The notes: a model not told the origin generated them from the letters alone. A stretch of DNA of 64,000 bases from Pseudomonas sp. MRSN 12121 (GCF_000931465.1 NZ_CP010892.1:5541388-5605387), one strand, 5' to 3'; shown: positions 35,757 to 47,302, counted from the first letter of the stretch. Translations and numbers: made by a program.

Positions 35757-37046
35757 TCAACCCTGCACGACGCAGGTGGCCAGGTGTGCAGCGAGCGCAT
35801 CCCAGGCAATGCTTTGTTGTTCGCCCTGGCCACGCAGGGGCTTGAAACCTACCACTTGCTGGGCCAATTCATCGTCGCCGAGGATCAGTGCATACAACGC
35901 ACCGCTCTTGTCGGCTTTCTTGAACTGACTCTTGAAGCTGCCGGCACCGGCATTGATCTGCAGGCGCAGGTTCGGCAACTGGTCACGAACACGCTCACTC
36001 AACGCCAGGGCAGCCAGTTCGGCAGCCTCCCCGAAGGCGCAGAGGTAAACGTCGACCTGGCGCGAGATCTCTTCAGGAACCTGCTCCAGGGTTTCCAGCA
36101 GCAATACCAGGCGCTCGATCCCCATGGCGAAACCGACGCCCGGAGTAGGCTTGCCGCCCATCTGCTCGACCAGGCCGTCATAGCGGCCACCAGCGCAGAC
36201 CGTGCCCTGGGCACCGAGCTTGTCGGTCACCCATTCGAAAACGGTCTTGCTGTAGTAATCCAGCCCGCGAACCAGCTTCGGGTTGATCACGTAAGGAATG
36301 CCGGCGGCATCCAGGCGGGCCTTGAGGCCCTCGAAGTGCAGGCGGGACTCTTCGTCCAGGTAGTCGGCCAGCTTGGGCGCGTCCACCAATACTGCCTGGG
36401 TGTCCGGGTTCTTGGTGTCGAGTACGCGCAGCGGATTGGTCTTCAGGCGGCGCTGGCTGTCTTCATCCAGCTTGTCCATGCGCGCCGACAGGAATTCCAC
36501 CAGCGCATCGCGATAGCGGGCACGAGCCTCGGCGGTTCCCAGGCTGTTCAGTTCGAGCTTGACCGCATCACGGATGCCCAGCTCGCCCCACAGGCGCCAG
36601 GTCAGCACGATCAGCTCGGCGTCGATATCCGGACCATCGAGGTTGAAGACTTCGCAACCAATCTGGTGGAACTGGCGATAACGGCCTTTCTGAGGGCGTT
36701 CGTGGCGGAACATCGGGCCGATGTACCAGAGCTTCTGCACCTGGCCACCGCCAGTGATGCCGTGCTCGAGCACCGCGCGTACGCAAGCGGCGGTGCCTTC
36801 CGGACGCAGGGTCAGGGAGTCGCCGTTACGGTCGTCGAAGGTGTACATCTCTTTTTCGACGATGTCGGTCACTTCACCGATGGAGCGCTTGAACAGCTCG
36901 GTGAATTCGACGATCGGCATACGGATCTGCTTGTAACCGTAGTTATCCAGCAGCCGCGCAACAGTGCCTTCGAAATAGCGCCACAGGGGCGTCTGCTCGG
37001 GCAGGATGTCGTTCATGCCACGAATGGCTTGGAGAGACTTGCTCAC
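35757..37046 (-). CDS. hisS: Histidyl-tRNA synthetase
   Basis: A 429-residue class II synthetase (EC 6.1.1.21). The N-terminal [16 protein letters not shown] is characteristic. Motif 2 contains [17 protein letters not shown] near 110. The histidine A loop [15 protein letters not shown] lies near 258, and motif 3 is [10 protein letters not shown]. The anticodon-binding domain is at the C-terminus. It sits between ispG and yfgM with short gaps. Confidence 0.98.
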   Translation of the reverse strand: MSKSLQAIRGMNDILPEQTPLWRYFEGTVARLLDNYGYKQIRMPIVEFTELFKRSIGEVTDIVEKEMYTFDDRNGDSLTLRPEGTAACVRAVLEHGITGGGQVQKLWYIGPMFRHERPQKGRYRQFHQIGCEVFNLDGPDIDAELIVLTWRLWGELGIRDAVKLELNSLGTAEARARYRDALVEFLSARMDKLDEDSQRRLKTNPLRVLDTKNPDTQAVLVDAPKLADYLDEESRLHFEGLKARLDAAGIPYVINPKLVRGLDYYSKTVFEWVTDKLGAQGTVCAGGRYDGLVEQMGGKPTPGVGFAMGIERLVLLLETLEQVPEEISRQVDVYLCAFGEAAELAALALSERVRDQLPNLRLQINAGAGSFKSQFKKADKSGALYALILGDDELAQQVVGFKPLRGQGEQQSIAWDALAAHLATCVVQG

Positions 37047-37083
37047 TATAAATCCTTAAATTCGTTCGGCTCTTCAGTCGGGC

Positions 37084-38193
37084 TCAGCCGCGAGCGATCA
37101 GCGCTGCTTCGGCTTCGACCTTTTCAGCCGCCTTCTCACGGATCAGCTTTTCCAGCTCATCCACAAGATTGTCATTCGTCAGTTTCTGCGACGGCTTGCC
37201 GTCGATGTAAATCAGGTTCGGTGTCCCGCCGGTCAGGCCGATATGCGCCTCTTTGGCTTCACCCGGGCCATTGACCACACAACCGATGACCGCTACGTCC
37301 AGCGGCACCAGCAGATCCTCGAGACGGCCTTCCAGTTCGTTCATGGTCTTGACCACATCGAAGTTCTGCCGCGAGCAGCTCGGGCAGGCGATGAAGTTGA
37401 TGCCACGGGAACGCAGATGCAGGGACTTGAGAATGTCGTAGCCGACTTTCACTTCCTCGACCGGGTCGGCCGCCAACGAGATGCGAATAGTATCGCCAAT
37501 CCCTTCGGCCAGCAGCATACCGAGGCCCACGGCGGATTTCACCGTGCCTGAACGCAAACCACCGGCTTCAGTGATCCCCAGGTGCAGCGGCTGGACGATT
37601 TCCTTGGCCAGCAGGCGGTAGGCTTCGACGGCCATGAACACGTCGGACGCCTTCACACTGACCTTGAAGTCCTGGAAATTCAGGCGTTCGAGGTGCTCGA
37701 CATGGCGCAGAGCCGACTCCACCAGCGCGGCCGGGGTAGGCTCGCCGTATTTTTTCTGCAGGTCTTTTTCCAGGGAACCGGCGTTGACGCCGATACGGAT
37801 CGGGATCCCTCGATCACGGGCCGCATCCACCACCGCCCTCACACGGTCTTCACGACCGATGTTGCCGGGGTTGATCCGCAGGCAGTCGACGCCCAGTTCG
37901 GCCACGCGCAAGGCGATCTTGTAGTCGAAATGGATATCGGCGACCAAGGGCACCTTGACCTGTTGCTTGATACGACCGAAAGCCTCGGCCGCATCCATGT
38001 CCGGCACGGAAACTCGCACGATGTCCACACCGGCAGCCTCCAGACGATTGATCTGGGCGACGGTGGCCGCCACATCGTTGGTATCGCTGTTGGTCATGCT
38101 CTGTACGGCAATGGGGGCATCACCACCCACTGGTACCGAGCCGACCCAGATCTTGCGGGACTCGCGACGCTTGATTGGAGATTCGCCGTGCAT
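37084..38193 (-). CDS. ispG: 4-hydroxy-3-methylbut-2-enyl-diphosphate synthase
   Basis: A 369-residue [4Fe-4S] enzyme (EC 1.17.7.3) in the MEP isoprenoid pathway. The TIM barrel begins with [20 protein letters not shown]. The cluster ligands are in [13 protein letters not shown] and the later VNGPGEAKE region (CVVNGPGE). It depends on Fe-S assembly, which is encoded upstream in the same run of genes (isc). Only 3 bases separate it from rodZ. Confidence 0.97.
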   Translation of the reverse strand: MHGESPIKRRESRKIWVGSVPVGGDAPIAVQSMTNSDTNDVAATVAQINRLEAAGVDIVRVSVPDMDAAEAFGRIKQQVKVPLVADIHFDYKIALRVAELGVDCLRINPGNIGREDRVRAVVDAARDRGIPIRIGVNAGSLEKDLQKKYGEPTPAALVESALRHVEHLERLNFQDFKVSVKASDVFMAVEAYRLLAKEIVQPLHLGITEAGGLRSGTVKSAVGLGMLLAEGIGDTIRISLAADPVEEVKVGYDILKSLHLRSRGINFIACPSCSRQNFDVVKTMNELEGRLEDLLVPLDVAVIGCVVNGPGEAKEAHIGLTGGTPNLIYIDGKPSQKLTNDNLVDELEKLIREKAAEKVEAEAALIARG

Positions 38194-38196
38194 GAC

Positions 38197-39216
38197 TTAT
38201 TGACCTAACTTCAGGCGAGCAGTCTCGCCACTGGTGAACGGAGCCACATCGACCGCTTGTCCGTTGTAGCTGACCTGCGCACCACGGGCGTAACCCAGGC
38301 GCACGGCAAAAGGCGGCTTGCCGGATACGTCGGCGGTTTCGCCCTTGCGCTTCAGACCACTCAACAGCACCTTGCCGCTGCCATCGGTGATCTGGGTCCA
38401 GCAATCGGCTGTGAATTGAATCTGTACCTGGCCGGCGCCGGCGACCGGAGCCGCGGCGGGTGCGGTTGGCGTTGCCGGAGCGGCAGCGGCCGCCACCACT
38501 GGAGCAGCCGGCGCAACCGGAACAGTCGCGGCCGGGGCAACAGGAGCCACGAGTACCGGCCCCGAAGTCGGAGCGGCAGGCGTGGCAGCTGGAGCGCTCG
38601 GAGCGACAGCCGTCGCATCCGTCTGCACCTGGCCTGGAGCAACAGGAGCATCGCTCTGTACCGGGGTTTCGCCCTCGGCCTGGCCTTCCACGACCGCCTG
38701 GTCTTCCGGTTCGTCGATCGGATGAATCTGCGTGGTGCCGTCGGCGCCTTCGACCTCGACGTGTTCCTGATTGAGGCCGACCAGCTCCTTGGTACGCAAG
38801 GAGGTTTGATCCTGCCACCAGACAAAGCCGCCGCCGATGACCGCAATCAGCAGCAACAGGCTGACGATGCGCAAAATGGTATGCGATACCCGCACCGGCT
38901 CTTCGATGCGACCCAGGCTATGCACATTGCTGCCTTGGGAGTCGGTGCCGGTGTATTGGTCGAACGCCTGGACCAGAACGGCCTGATCCATCCCCAGCAA
39001 CTTGGCGTAGGCACGGATATACCCCCGGGCGAAGGTGTGTCCCGGCAGCTTGTCAAAAGCGCCTGCTTCCAGGTTGCTCAACGAGGTAGCGGTGAGATTG
39101 AGCTTGAGGGCCACGTCAGCCAAGGCCCAACCATTGCTTTCGCGGGCCTGACGCAGGGTCTCACCGGGGTTTACGCGAGTCGCTGCTAGAACTTCGGGAT
39201 GCGCCGCTTTCATCAT
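38197..39216 (-). CDS. rodZ: Cell-shape protein RodZ
   Basis: A 339-residue bitopic protein linking MreB to the cell wall synthesis machinery. The N-terminal HTH of Cro/C1 type (GETLRQARESNGWALADVAL, about 18-85) binds MreB. A membrane segment lies near 112-130 (TILRIVSLLLLIAVIGGG). Then comes a long low-complexity Ala/Pro/Val linker (about 190-275) and a beta domain (CWTQITDGSGKVLLSGLKRK) at the C-terminus. Four-base overlap with pilF. The linker is strongly repetitive (VAPAAP-like units) and is probably variable between strains. Confidence 0.95.
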   Translation of the reverse strand: MMKAAHPEVLAATRVNPGETLRQARESNGWALADVALKLNLTATSLSNLEAGAFDKLPGHTFARGYIRAYAKLLGMDQAVLVQAFDQYTGTDSQGSNVHSLGRIEEPVRVSHTILRIVSLLLLIAVIGGGFVWWQDQTSLRTKELVGLNQEHVEVEGADGTTQIHPIDEPEDQAVVEGQAEGETPVQSDAPVAPGQVQTDATAVAPSAPAATPAAPTSGPVLVAPVAPAATVPVAPAAPVVAAAAAPATPTAPAAAPVAGAGQVQIQFTADCWTQITDGSGKVLLSGLKRKGETADVSGKPPFAVRLGYARGAQVSYNGQAVDVAPFTSGETARLKLGQ

Positions 39217-39971
39217 TGCTCCGACAGGTATTGCTGATATTCCGGCGTACCGGGATAGAGTCGTTTTAATTGCAGGCCGTAACTGGCGACCTTGTCGCGA
39301 TCTTCGAACACCGTTGCCAGCCGAACGCCGAGCAATAGACTACGTGCATTTTGCTCGCTCAGCAGGCTAAAACGATCGTAATAGTCGCGTGCGGGCACAT
39401 AATGCCTGTCTTCGAAGGACAACTCAGCCATTTCCAGCAACGCTCGTGGCTGCTGGCGGTTCAGGCGCAAGGCTTTTTCCAGATGCTGGCGGGCCAGGTC
39501 ACGCTCTCCCAGTACCGCGGCAGTCATGCCAAGGTTCTCGAACACCCGGGATCGCTCGGGGTACAGGGTATCAGCAGCCGCCTGTTCAAAGCGCTGATAA
39601 GCATCTTTGTAACGTTTTTCCTCAAAGAGGAAACTGCCGTAGTTGTTCAGGATACGGGCATCGGAGGGGCGAGAAGCCAGGGCCTTGCGATAATGCTGGT
39701 CAGCCAGCTCGGGCTCCATCTCGGCCTGGAACACCAGCGCCAGGGCGGCATTGGCGTCGGCATCCGACTCGTCCAGCTCCAGGGCCTTTTTCAGCGGCAC
39801 CTTCGCCCGTTCGGTCATGCCTTGCTGCAGATACCCCAGGCCCAGCTGGACATAAGCCTCACGCGCCTCGTCCCGCCCCTTGCTTGTCTTCATCGGGTTG
39901 AAATCCCCCGAAAGAACACAGCCAGCCGACAGGCTGACAAAAAGCAGAAGCAGCGCGACGCGCAAGGTCAT
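39213..39971 (-). CDS. pilF: Type IV pilus pilotin lipoprotein PilF (PilW)
   Basis: A 252-residue outer membrane lipoprotein required for assembly of the PilQ secretin. The lipobox SLSAGC gives Cys18. TPR repeats follow from about residue 35 (YVQLGLGYLQQGMTERAKVP, NAALALVFQAEMEPELADQH, LNNYGSFLFEEKRYKDAYQR). Placement between rlmN and rodZ is conserved in Pseudomonas, which supports the identification. The PilQ locus is not in the window. Confidence 0.95.
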   Translation of the reverse strand: MTLRVALLLLFVSLSAGCVLSGDFNPMKTSKGRDEAREAYVQLGLGYLQQGMTERAKVPLKKALELDESDADANAALALVFQAEMEPELADQHYRKALASRPSDARILNNYGSFLFEEKRYKDAYQRFEQAAADTLYPERSRVFENLGMTAAVLGERDLARQHLEKALRLNRQQPRALLEMAELSFEDRHYVPARDYYDRFSLLSEQNARSLLLGVRLATVFEDRDKVASYGLQLKRLYPGTPEYQQYLSEQ

Positions 39972-39983
39972 GGAGATCCTCTC

Positions 39984-41132
39984 TCAGGTACGATTCGCAG
40001 CGCTTTGCGGCATATCGGCGTCGACGCTCAACTCGCGCACGGCGATATAACGTTCGCTACGACGGGTGCGATCCAGCACCTGCCCTACCAGTTGTCCACA
40101 GGCCGCATCGATGTCCTCGCCGCGGGTCGTGCGCACGGTGACGTTGAAGCCTGCATGGTGAAGTTGATCCTGAAACCGGCGAATGGCGTTGTTGCTTGGC
40201 CGCTCGTAGCCGGAATGCGGGAACGGATTGAACGGGATCAGGTTGATCTTGCAAGGAACGTCCTTGAGCAACTCGATCATTTCGACAGCGTGTTCGACCT
40301 TATCATTGACGTCCTTGAGCAGGGTGTACTCAATCGTCAGCACACGTTTCTCGCCCAGCGCCGACATATAGCGCTGGCAGGATTCGAGCAGCATCTTCAG
40401 CGGGTACTTCTTGTTGATCGGCACCAGCTGGTTACGCAACGCATCGTTCGGTGCGTGCAGGGACAACGCCAGGGAGACGTCGATGTGCTTGGCCAGCTCA
40501 TCGATCATCGGCACCACGCCGGAGGTCGACAGGGTCACGCGGCGCTTGGAAATGCCGTAGCCCAGGTCGTCCATCATCAGGCGCATGGCCGAGATGACGT
40601 TGTCGAAGTTCAGCAGCGGCTCACCCATGCCCATCATCACCACGTTGGTGATGGCACGGTCGACGGTCGCCGGGACGCTGCCAAAGGATTTGTTGGCAAT
40701 CCACACCTGGCCGATGACTTCGGCGGCGGTGAGGTTGCTGTTGAAGCCTTGCTTGCCGGTGGAGCAGAAACTGCAATCCAGGGCACAGCCTGCCTGGGAC
40801 GAAACGCACAAGGTGCCGCGCTTGCCCTGGGGAATGTAAACGGTCTCGACGCAGCTGCCGGACGCCACGCGCACCACCCATTTGCGGGTGCCGTCGCTGG
40901 AGATGTCCTCGCTGACCACTTCCGGACCGCGAATTTCGGCAACGGCCTTGAGCTTTTCGCGCAAGGCCTTGCCGACGTTCGTCATGGCGTCGAAATCATC
41001 GACCCCAAAGTGGTGAATCCATTTCATTACCTGACCGGCACGGAAACGCTTCTCCCCGATTGAGTCGAAGAATTTTTCCATTTCCGGTTGAGTCAGACCC
41101 AACAGGTTAGTTTTGCCAGTCGATGTAGTCAT
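39984..41132 (-). CDS. rlmN: Dual-specificity 23S rRNA/tRNA methyltransferase RlmN
   Basis: A 382-residue radical SAM enzyme (EC 2.1.1.192) that methylates C2 of A2503 in 23S rRNA and A37 in some tRNAs. The cluster motif CALDCSFC has Cys116, Cys120 and Cys123. The later Cys (in DAACGQL, near 350) is the methyl-carrier cysteine. I begin at the ATG 41132 (MTTSTGK). It relies on Fe-S clusters from the upstream isc genes. Confidence 0.97.
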   Translation of the reverse strand: MTTSTGKTNLLGLTQPEMEKFFDSIGEKRFRAGQVMKWIHHFGVDDFDAMTNVGKALREKLKAVAEIRGPEVVSEDISSDGTRKWVVRVASGSCVETVYIPQGKRGTLCVSSQAGCALDCSFCSTGKQGFNSNLTAAEVIGQVWIANKSFGSVPATVDRAITNVVMMGMGEPLLNFDNVISAMRLMMDDLGYGISKRRVTLSTSGVVPMIDELAKHIDVSLALSLHAPNDALRNQLVPINKKYPLKMLLESCQRYMSALGEKRVLTIEYTLLKDVNDKVEHAVEMIELLKDVPCKINLIPFNPFPHSGYERPSNNAIRRFQDQLHHAGFNVTVRTTRGEDIDAACGQLVGQVLDRTRRSERYIAVRELSVDADMPQSAANRT

Positions 41133-41162
41133 GGTTTCACCTTCACTCACAGGCCTTTTGGC

Positions 41163-41588
41163 TTAGCGAGTGGTCACTTCGGTGGAAGCGAAGAAGTAAG
41201 CGATTTCGCGTGCAGCAGCAGCTTCGGAGTCCGAACCGTGAACGGCGTTAGCGTCGATGGACTCGGCGAAGTCGGCGCGGATGGTGCCGGCAGCAGCTTC
41301 TTTAGGGTTGGTAGCGCCCATCAGCTCACGGTTCAGAGCGATAGCGTTTTCGCCTTCCAGAACCTGGACGACAACCGGACCGGAAGTCATGAAGGCAACC
41401 AGCTCGCCGAAGAAACCACGAGCGCTGTGCTCAGCGTAGAAGCCTTCGGCTTCGGCTTTCGACAGTTGCTTCATTTTCGAAGCTACAACGCGCAGGCCAG
41501 CTTTTTCGAAACGGGTAACGATCTCGCCGATGACGTTTTTTGCAACAGCGTCAGGCTTGATGATGGAGAAAGTACGTTGAACAGCCAT
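41163..41588 (-). CDS. ndk: Nucleoside diphosphate kinase
   Basis: A 141-residue kinase (EC 2.7.4.6) that phosphorylates NDPs through a phosphohistidine. NAVHGSDS contains the active His near 117. The sequence [13 protein letters not shown] and the C-terminal EIAYFFAST are conserved. It follows the isc cluster after a terminator and precedes rlmN by 30 bases. Confidence 0.98.
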   Translation of the reverse strand: MAVQRTFSIIKPDAVAKNVIGEIVTRFEKAGLRVVASKMKQLSKAEAEGFYAEHSARGFFGELVAFMTSGPVVVQVLEGENAIALNRELMGATNPKEAAAGTIRADFAESIDANAVHGSDSEAAAAREIAYFFASTEVTTR

Positions 41589-41625
41589 GGTGTAACTCCA
41601 GAAACGGTGATTAAAGCGAAAAATT

Positions 41626-41650
41626 AAACCCGCGAATTATACGCGGGTTT
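41626..41650 (-). terminator. Terminator at the end of the isc cluster
   Basis: AAACCCGCG and CGCGGGTTT pair around a 7-base loop. On the minus strand, TTTAATTTTT follows the stem. It stands between iscX and ndk. Confidence 0.88.
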
Positions 41651-41682
41651 ATAGGGATTGCCTAACTGCGTACGGGCCAGAC

Positions 41683-41883
41683 TCAGTCTGCTTCTTCGAT
41701 CCAGGCAGCCTGAATGGCTTCAAGAACCTTCTCGCCACCGCGAGCCGGATCGTCGCTGAATTCCGGCAGTGCCAGAACCCATTGGTGCAGATCGACAAAA
41801 TTTACATAACGCGGATCCACGTCCGGTTTGGCCTCGACCAACTGGATCGCGATTTCCAGCACATCAACCCACTTCAGACTCAT
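41683..41883 (-). CDS. iscX: Fe-S assembly protein IscX
   Basis: A 66-residue acidic protein that binds IscS and iron and modulates cluster formation. The start at 41883 (MSLKWVDVLEIAIQL) gives the normal family length; the longer upstream frame overlaps fdx and is not credible. The acidic patches (DVDP, EFSDDP, EEAD) fit iron binding. It is the last gene of isc, before the terminator. Confidence 0.96.
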   Translation of the reverse strand: MSLKWVDVLEIAIQLVEAKPDVDPRYVNFVDLHQWVLALPEFSDDPARGGEKVLEAIQAAWIEEAD

Positions 41884-41897
41884 GATGATTCCTTGAA

Positions 41898-42239
41898 TCA
41901 GTGCGGCGCTTCGGCTGCATGGTTGAGCGAATATTTCGGAATTTCGACGGTCAGGTCTTCCTCGCCGACGATCGCCTGGCAGGACAGGCGCGATTGCGCT
42001 TCCAGGCCCCAGGCCTTGTCCAGCAGGTCCTCTTCCAGCTCGTCGGCCTCGTTCAGCGAGTCGAATCCTTCGCGAATGATGCAGTGGCAAGTGGTGCAGG
42101 CACAGACGCCGCCGCAGGCACTCTCGATCTCGATGTGGTTGTCATGCGCCACCTCCAGAACCGAAGTCCCCGGCTCGACCTCTACAACCAGGCCGTCCGG
42201 GCAAAACACGGCGTGTGGCAGAAAAATGATCTGCGGCAT
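41898..42239 (-). CDS. fdx: [2Fe-2S] ferredoxin of the Isc system
   Basis: A 113-residue adrenodoxin-type ferredoxin that donates electrons for Fe-S assembly. The cluster ligands fit C-x5-C-x2-C-x35-C: Cys42, Cys48, Cys51 and Cys87. It starts three bases after hscA ends, in the usual isc order. Confidence 0.96.
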   Translation of the reverse strand: MPQIIFLPHAVFCPDGLVVEVEPGTSVLEVAHDNHIEIESACGGVCACTTCHCIIREGFDSLNEADELEEDLLDKAWGLEAQSRLSCQAIVGEEDLTVEIPKYSLNHAAEAPH

Positions 42240-42242
42240 CAG

Positions 42243-44105
42243 TTATTCCTCGATTTCATTCAGGTTGCGCCCCGCCAGAGCGGCTTTCACCGTCGAGTCC
42301 AGGCGGCGGGCAGCAAACGCATCGGTCACTTGCGACAGACGCTTGGTCTGCTGCTCGATGGCATAACCATCGGTACCACGCATCAATTCACTCAATTCCT
42401 GCATCTGCAACTCGATGACCATGCGCTCCTCGGCGTCCAGCAGACGCTCACCGTCCGCCTCTAGCGCCCCCTGCACCGCCTCGATCAGGCGCTGGGCATC
42501 GACCTGCTGCTCACGCAGCACGCGGGCGGCCTTGTCATCACCGGCGTATTGGAAGGAGTCCTTGAGCATCCGGGCGATCTCGCCGTCGGTCAGGCCGTAG
42601 GACGGCTTGACCTGAATGCTGGCCTCGACGCCCGAACCCAGCTCGCGAGCGGATACGCTCAGCAGGCCGTCGGCATCGACCTGGAAAGTCACGCGAATTT
42701 TCGCCGCGCCAGCCACCATGGCCGGGATACCGCGCAACTCGAATCGCGCCAGGGAGCGGCAATCGCTGATCAGCTCGCGCTCGCCCTGCAGCACATGAAT
42801 CATCATGGCCGACTGGCCGTCTTTGTAGGTGGTGAAGTCCTGAGCGCGGGCGACCGGGATCGTGGTGTTGCGTGGAATCACCTTCTCCATCAGCCCGCCC
42901 ATGGTTTCCAGCCCCAGGGACAGTGGAATCACATCGAGCAGGAGCAGCTCGCCACCTTCGCGCTTGTTGCCAGCCAGGGTATCGGCCTGGATCGCGGCAC
43001 CAATGGCTACCACCTGATCCGGGTCGATTTCGGTCAGCGGCTGGCGCCCGAACATTTCGGCGACGGCTTCACGAACCCGCGGAACGCGGGTCGAACCGCC
43101 GACCATGACCACCGCCCGCACATCGTCCAACTCGACATTGGAGTCCCGCACCGCGCGCCGGCAGGCCTTGAGGCTGCGCGCCACCATCGGCTCGATCAGC
43201 GCATCGAAGGCGCTGCGAGTCAGCGGCGCCGACCAGGCGCCATAGGTCACCTGGACGGACGCGGCATCGGTGAGCGCTTCCTTGGCGGCGCAGGCGGTCT
43301 GCAGCAGATTGCGCTGCGCGCCCGGATCGAGATCAGCGGACAAGCCGGCGCTCTCGATGATCCAGCCAGCGATCGCGTGATCGAAATCATCACCGCCCAG
43401 GGCGCTGTCGCCCCCGGTAGCCAAGACTTCGAAGACGCCGCCAGTCAGGCGCAGAATGGAAATATCAAAGGTCCCGCCACCCAGGTCATAAATGGCCACC
43501 ACCCCTTCGGCGTGCTGATCCAGGCCATAGGCCACGGCCGCCGCGGTCGGCTCGTTGAGCAGGCGCAATACGTTCAGACCGGCCAGCTTGGCCGCATCCT
43601 TGGTCGCTTGGCGCTGGGCATCGTCGAAATAGGCCGGAACGGTAATCACCGCCCCCACCAGCTCACCACCCAGGGTCGCCTCGGCGCGCTGACGCAGCAC
43701 CTTGAGGATATCGGCGGAGACCTCCACCGGGCTTTTCGGGCCCTGGACCGTGTCGATGAACGGCATGTGCGATTCGCCACCGACAAACCGGTACGGCAGT
43801 TGCTCGCCCAGTTGCTTGACGTCGGACAGACCGCGCCCCATCAGGCGCTTGACCGACAACACGGTATTCAGCGGATCGGCGGACGCCGCCAGCCTGGCGG
43901 ACTCGCCCACCTCGACATGGTCGGCGTGATAGCGCACGGCGGACGGCAGGATGACCTGGCCGCTGGCGTCGGGCAGCGGCTCGGAAAGACCGCTGCGCAA
44001 GGCAGCGACCAGCGAATTGGTAGTACCCAAGTCGATGCCCACAGCCAGGCGACGCTGGTGCGGTTGCGGACTTTGGCCGGGTTCGGCGATCTGCAGTAGG
44101 GCCAT
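42243..44105 (-). CDS. hscA: Fe-S protein assembly chaperone HscA
   Basis: A 620-residue Hsp70-type ATPase specialised for releasing clusters from IscU. The nucleotide domain opens with [13 protein letters not shown] and contains [13 protein letters not shown]. The substrate domain begins near 385 ([17 protein letters not shown]) and ends in a helical lid. It works with the J-protein HscB encoded just upstream (51 bases). Confidence 0.98.
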   Translation of the reverse strand: MALLQIAEPGQSPQPHQRRLAVGIDLGTTNSLVAALRSGLSEPLPDASGQVILPSAVRYHADHVEVGESARLAASADPLNTVLSVKRLMGRGLSDVKQLGEQLPYRFVGGESHMPFIDTVQGPKSPVEVSADILKVLRQRAEATLGGELVGAVITVPAYFDDAQRQATKDAAKLAGLNVLRLLNEPTAAAVAYGLDQHAEGVVAIYDLGGGTFDISILRLTGGVFEVLATGGDSALGGDDFDHAIAGWIIESAGLSADLDPGAQRNLLQTACAAKEALTDAASVQVTYGAWSAPLTRSAFDALIEPMVARSLKACRRAVRDSNVELDDVRAVVMVGGSTRVPRVREAVAEMFGRQPLTEIDPDQVVAIGAAIQADTLAGNKREGGELLLLDVIPLSLGLETMGGLMEKVIPRNTTIPVARAQDFTTYKDGQSAMMIHVLQGERELISDCRSLARFELRGIPAMVAGAAKIRVTFQVDADGLLSVSARELGSGVEASIQVKPSYGLTDGEIARMLKDSFQYAGDDKAARVLREQQVDAQRLIEAVQGALEADGERLLDAEERMVIELQMQELSELMRGTDGYAIEQQTKRLSQVTDAFAARRLDSTVKAALAGRNLNEIEE

Positions 44106-44156
44106 GTTTATCTGGACTTATCTGTATATCAGGCGTGCGACCGGAGCGGCACTGGG

Positions 44157-44678
44157 TTAATCGTCGAGGCGCTCTTCTAACTGGCGCACTTCGTAGGTGA
44201 GCTTGTCGAGGAACTGCATGCGCCGCATCAGGCGCTCGGCCTGTTCGCGTTGCGCGGCATCGTCCCAACAGGCTGCGAAGCTTTCGTTCAATTCTTCCTG
44301 AGCCACTTTCAGGCGGCGCTTGAAAGCGGCGATACCGCCCAGGTCGGCCTCGTCCTGCAGATCCTCGAGCTCTTCGCGCCATTGCATCTGCTGCAGAAGA
44401 AACTCCGGATCGTGCACCGTGACCTCCAGCGGCAGCTCATGGCCACCCATGGCGAGCAAGTACCGCGCGCGCTTAGGAGGGCTCTTGAGGGTCTGGTAGG
44501 CCTCGTTGAGGCTGGCGGACTGTTCCAGCGCCGCTCGCTGTTCACGCTCGGAAGCATCAGCGAAACGGTCAGGATGAACGGCACGCGCCAACTCTCGGTA
44601 GCGCGCGGCCAACTGCTCGAGATCCAGGCGGAAGCTCGGCTGCAGTTCAAATAAAGCGAAATGACAAGGAGTACCCAC
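44157..44678 (-). CDS. hscB: Fe-S co-chaperone HscB
   Basis: A 173-residue J-domain protein that delivers IscU to HscA. The J-domain HPD motif is in AVHPDRF near residue 33, and the C-terminal helices ([17 protein letters not shown]) bind IscU. The start is a GTG at 44678 ([16 protein letters not shown]), giving the usual length; a GAGG lies 10 bases upstream. Confidence 0.95.
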   Translation of the reverse strand: MGTPCHFALFELQPSFRLDLEQLAARYRELARAVHPDRFADASEREQRAALEQSASLNEAYQTLKSPPKRARYLLAMGGHELPLEVTVHDPEFLLQQMQWREELEDLQDEADLGGIAAFKRRLKVAQEELNESFAACWDDAAQREQAERLMRRMQFLDKLTYEVRQLEERLDD

Positions 44679-44686
44679 GAGCAGCC

Positions 44687-45010
44687 TCAGACGTTGAAGC
44701 TTTCGCCGCAGCCACACTCACCGCGCACGTTGGGGTTGTTGAACTTGAAGCCTTCGTTCAACCCTTCCTTGACGAAGTCCAGTTCGGTGCCATCCAAGTA
44801 GGCCAGGCTTTTCGGATCGATGATCACCTTTTCGCCATGGCTCTCGAACACCTGATCGTCTTCACTGATCTCGTCGACGAACTCCAGGACATAGGCAAGG
44901 CCGGAACAGCCTGTGGTGCGAACACCCAGGCGAATCCCATCACCTTTGCCGCGCCCGTCGAGGGAGCGTCGCACGTGTTGAGCAGCCGCTTCTGTCATGC
45001 TGATAGCCAT
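44687..45010 (-). CDS. iscA: Fe-S assembly protein IscA
   Basis: A 107-residue A-type carrier for iron or clusters. The three conserved cysteines are Cys35 in TTGCSG and Cys99 and Cys101 in GECGCGESF. It lies between iscU and hscB. Confidence 0.97.
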   Translation of the reverse strand: MAISMTEAAAQHVRRSLDGRGKGDGIRLGVRTTGCSGLAYVLEFVDEISEDDQVFESHGEKVIIDPKSLAYLDGTELDFVKEGLNEGFKFNNPNVRGECGCGESFNV

Positions 45011-45057
45011 CGTGACTCCTTACTTGTCGCTCAATCTGTGAAAGCGGATCCGCGAAA

Positions 45058-45444
45058 TCAGATCAGGCCTTTCTTCTGCTTGTAATCGCGAACGGCAGCC
45101 TTGATGGCGTCTTCGGCGAGTACCGAGCAGTGGATTTTCACTGGCGGCAAGGCCAGTTCTTCGGCCAGCTGAGTGTTCTTGATGGTCTCTGCTTCATCCA
45201 GAGTCTTGCCTTTCATCCACTCGGTCGCCAGGGAGCTGGAGGCGATGGCCGAACCGCAGCCATAAGTCTTGAACTTGGCGTCTTCGATGATGCCCTGCTC
45301 GTTGACCTTGATCTGCAGGCGCATGACGTCGCCGCACGCTGGAGCACCGACCATGCCGGTACCGACATCGGGGTCTTCCGCGTTCATCTTGCCGACGTTA
45401 CGCGGGTTCTCGTAGTGGTCGATGACCTTTTCGCTGTAAGCCAT
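45058..45444 (-). CDS. iscU: Fe-S cluster scaffold IscU
   Basis: A 128-residue scaffold on which [2Fe-2S] and [4Fe-4S] clusters form. Cluster ligands Cys37 (APACGD), Cys63 (YGCGSA) and Cys106 (IHCSVLAED), and Asp39 are in place. The LPPVKIHCS segment near 99-107 includes the LPPVK motif recognised by HscA. Confidence 0.98.
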   Translation of the reverse strand: MAYSEKVIDHYENPRNVGKMNAEDPDVGTGMVGAPACGDVMRLQIKVNEQGIIEDAKFKTYGCGSAIASSSLATEWMKGKTLDEAETIKNTQLAEELALPPVKIHCSVLAEDAIKAAVRDYKQKKGLI

Positions 45445-45545
45445 GATTCTTAATCCTCACTCATCAGGGCCGCTCTTGAGGCCCTGCAGTTACGCCAGCG
45501 TCAGCGCCGCGTAGCTACAGGATCTGTATCTGGCGGCTTCTATAT

Positions 45546-46760
45546 TTAGTGTGCCGCCCACTCGATCTTCGAGATATCGACGCCATCTTTGTACATGTCC
45601 CACAGCGGCGACAGAGCGCGCAGCTTGGTCACGGCCTCGCAGACTTTCTGCGCGGCATAATCGATTTCTTCTTCGGTGGTGAAGCGGCCGAAGGTGAAGC
45701 GGATCGAGCTGTGTGCCAGTTCGTCGTTGCGACCCAGGGCACGCAGCACGTACGAAGGTTCGAGCGACGCCGAGGTGCAGGCCGAACCGGAGGAAACCGC
45801 CAGGTCCTTGAGCGCCATGATCAGCGACTCGCCTTCGACATAGTTGAAGCTCAGGTTCAGGTTGTGCGGTACACGGGCGGTCATGCTGCCGTTGATGTAC
45901 AGCTCTTCCAGGTGCTCGACCTGCTTGTAGAAACGGTCGCTCAACGCCTTGATGCGCACATTCTCGGCCGCCATGTCTTCCTTGGCGACGCGGAAGGCTT
46001 CGCCCATGCCGACGATCTGGTGGGTAGCCAGGGTGCCGGAACGCATGCCGCGCTCATGACCGCCACCGTGCATGGTCGCCTCGAGGCGAACCCGCGGTTT
46101 GCGGCTGACGTACAGCGCGCCGATCCCCTTGGGACCGTAGGTCTTGTGGGCGGAGAAGGACATCAGGTCGACTTTCAGTGCCTGCAGGTCGATCTCGACC
46201 TTGCCGGTGGACTGAGCGGCGTCGACGTGGAACAGAATGCCTTTGGAGCGGGTCAGCTCGCCGATCGCGGCAATGTCGTTGACCGTACCGATCTCGTTGT
46301 TCACGTGCATGATCGACACCAGGATGGTGTCGTCGCGCAGGGCGGCTTCAACCATGGCCGGGGTGATCAGGCCATCTTCGCCAGGCTCGATGTAGGTGAC
46401 TTCGAAGCCTTCACGCTCGAGTTGGCGCATGGTGTCCAGGACAGCCTTGTGCTCGATCTTCGAGGTGATCAGGTGCTTGCCCTTGGTGTGATAGAAATGC
46501 GCGACACCCTTGATTGCCAGGTTGTCGGACTCGGTGGCACCGGAGGTCCAGACGATTTCACGCGGGTCGGCATTGACCAGGTCAGCCACTTGGCGACGGG
46601 CATTTTCCACCGACTCTTCGGCTTTCCAGCCGAACACGTGGGAGCGGGACGCCGGGTTACCGAAGTTCCCGTCGACCAGCAGGCATTCACTCATCTTTTG
46701 CGCGACGCGCGGATCGACCGGGGTGGTCGCTGAGTAATCAAGGTAAATCGGCAATTTCAT
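45546..46760 (-). CDS. iscS: Cysteine desulfurase IscS
   Basis: A 404-residue PLP enzyme (EC 2.8.1.7) that takes sulfur from cysteine for Fe-S clusters and tRNA thiolation. [14 protein letters not shown] is the typical start. The PLP lysine is in [12 protein letters not shown] and the persulfide Cys in [17 protein letters not shown]. It is the first structural gene after iscR. Confidence 0.98.
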   Translation of the reverse strand: MKLPIYLDYSATTPVDPRVAQKMSECLLVDGNFGNPASRSHVFGWKAEESVENARRQVADLVNADPREIVWTSGATESDNLAIKGVAHFYHTKGKHLITSKIEHKAVLDTMRQLEREGFEVTYIEPGEDGLITPAMVEAALRDDTILVSIMHVNNEIGTVNDIAAIGELTRSKGILFHVDAAQSTGKVEIDLQALKVDLMSFSAHKTYGPKGIGALYVSRKPRVRLEATMHGGGHERGMRSGTLATHQIVGMGEAFRVAKEDMAAENVRIKALSDRFYKQVEHLEELYINGSMTARVPHNLNLSFNYVEGESLIMALKDLAVSSGSACTSASLEPSYVLRALGRNDELAHSSIRFTFGRFTTEEEIDYAAQKVCEAVTKLRALSPLWDMYKDGVDISKIEWAAH

Positions 46761-46810
46761 GGACTCTCTCCTAAATCAGGCTGGCTGGCGTGCCGCTAGC
46801 TCTTTGGCTG

Positions 46811-47302
46811 TCATTCGACGGCGGACGCTTCAATCTTGTCCAGGTGCTGCGCCTTGCCATTACAGCGGCGCTGATCCTGACGCTGGGCTACTTCTTGCAC
46901 CTCACGGCGAGTCACAAGGTCGGCCAAGCTGATACCGCTCAGAAATTCGTGAATCTGCAGGCTCAGGTCGCACCACAAGTGGTGAGTCAGGCAGGTGTCG
47001 CCGGAATGGCAGTCACCCTGGCCCTGGCATTTGGTTGCATCGACCGACTCGTTCACCGCATCGATCACCTGGGCCACCTGAATGCCTTGCATGTCCCGCG
47101 ACAGCTGGTAGCCACCGCCTGGACCACGCACGCTGGACACCAGATTGCTACGGCGCAGCTTGGCGAAGAGCTGTTCGAGATAGGACAGGGAGATGCCTTG
47201 GCGCTCAGAGATATCGGCCAGGGACACCGGCCCATGTTGCGCGTGCAACGCCAGGTCAAGCATGGCTGTTACCGCGTATCGGCCTTTTGTAGTCAGTCGC
47301 AT
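46811..47302 (-). CDS. iscR: Fe-S cluster regulator IscR
   Basis: A 163-residue Rrf2-family repressor that binds a [2Fe-2S] cluster and represses isc when clusters are sufficient. The winged helix lies at 1-75 ([16 protein letters not shown]), and the cluster ligands are Cys92, Cys98, Cys104 with His107. Its own promoter has two adjacent IscR type 1 sites, so feedback control is expected. Confidence 0.98.
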   Translation of the reverse strand: MRLTTKGRYAVTAMLDLALHAQHGPVSLADISERQGISLSYLEQLFAKLRRSNLVSSVRGPGGGYQLSRDMQGIQVAQVIDAVNESVDATKCQGQGDCHSGDTCLTHHLWCDLSLQIHEFLSGISLADLVTRREVQEVAQRQDQRRCNGKAQHLDKIEASAVE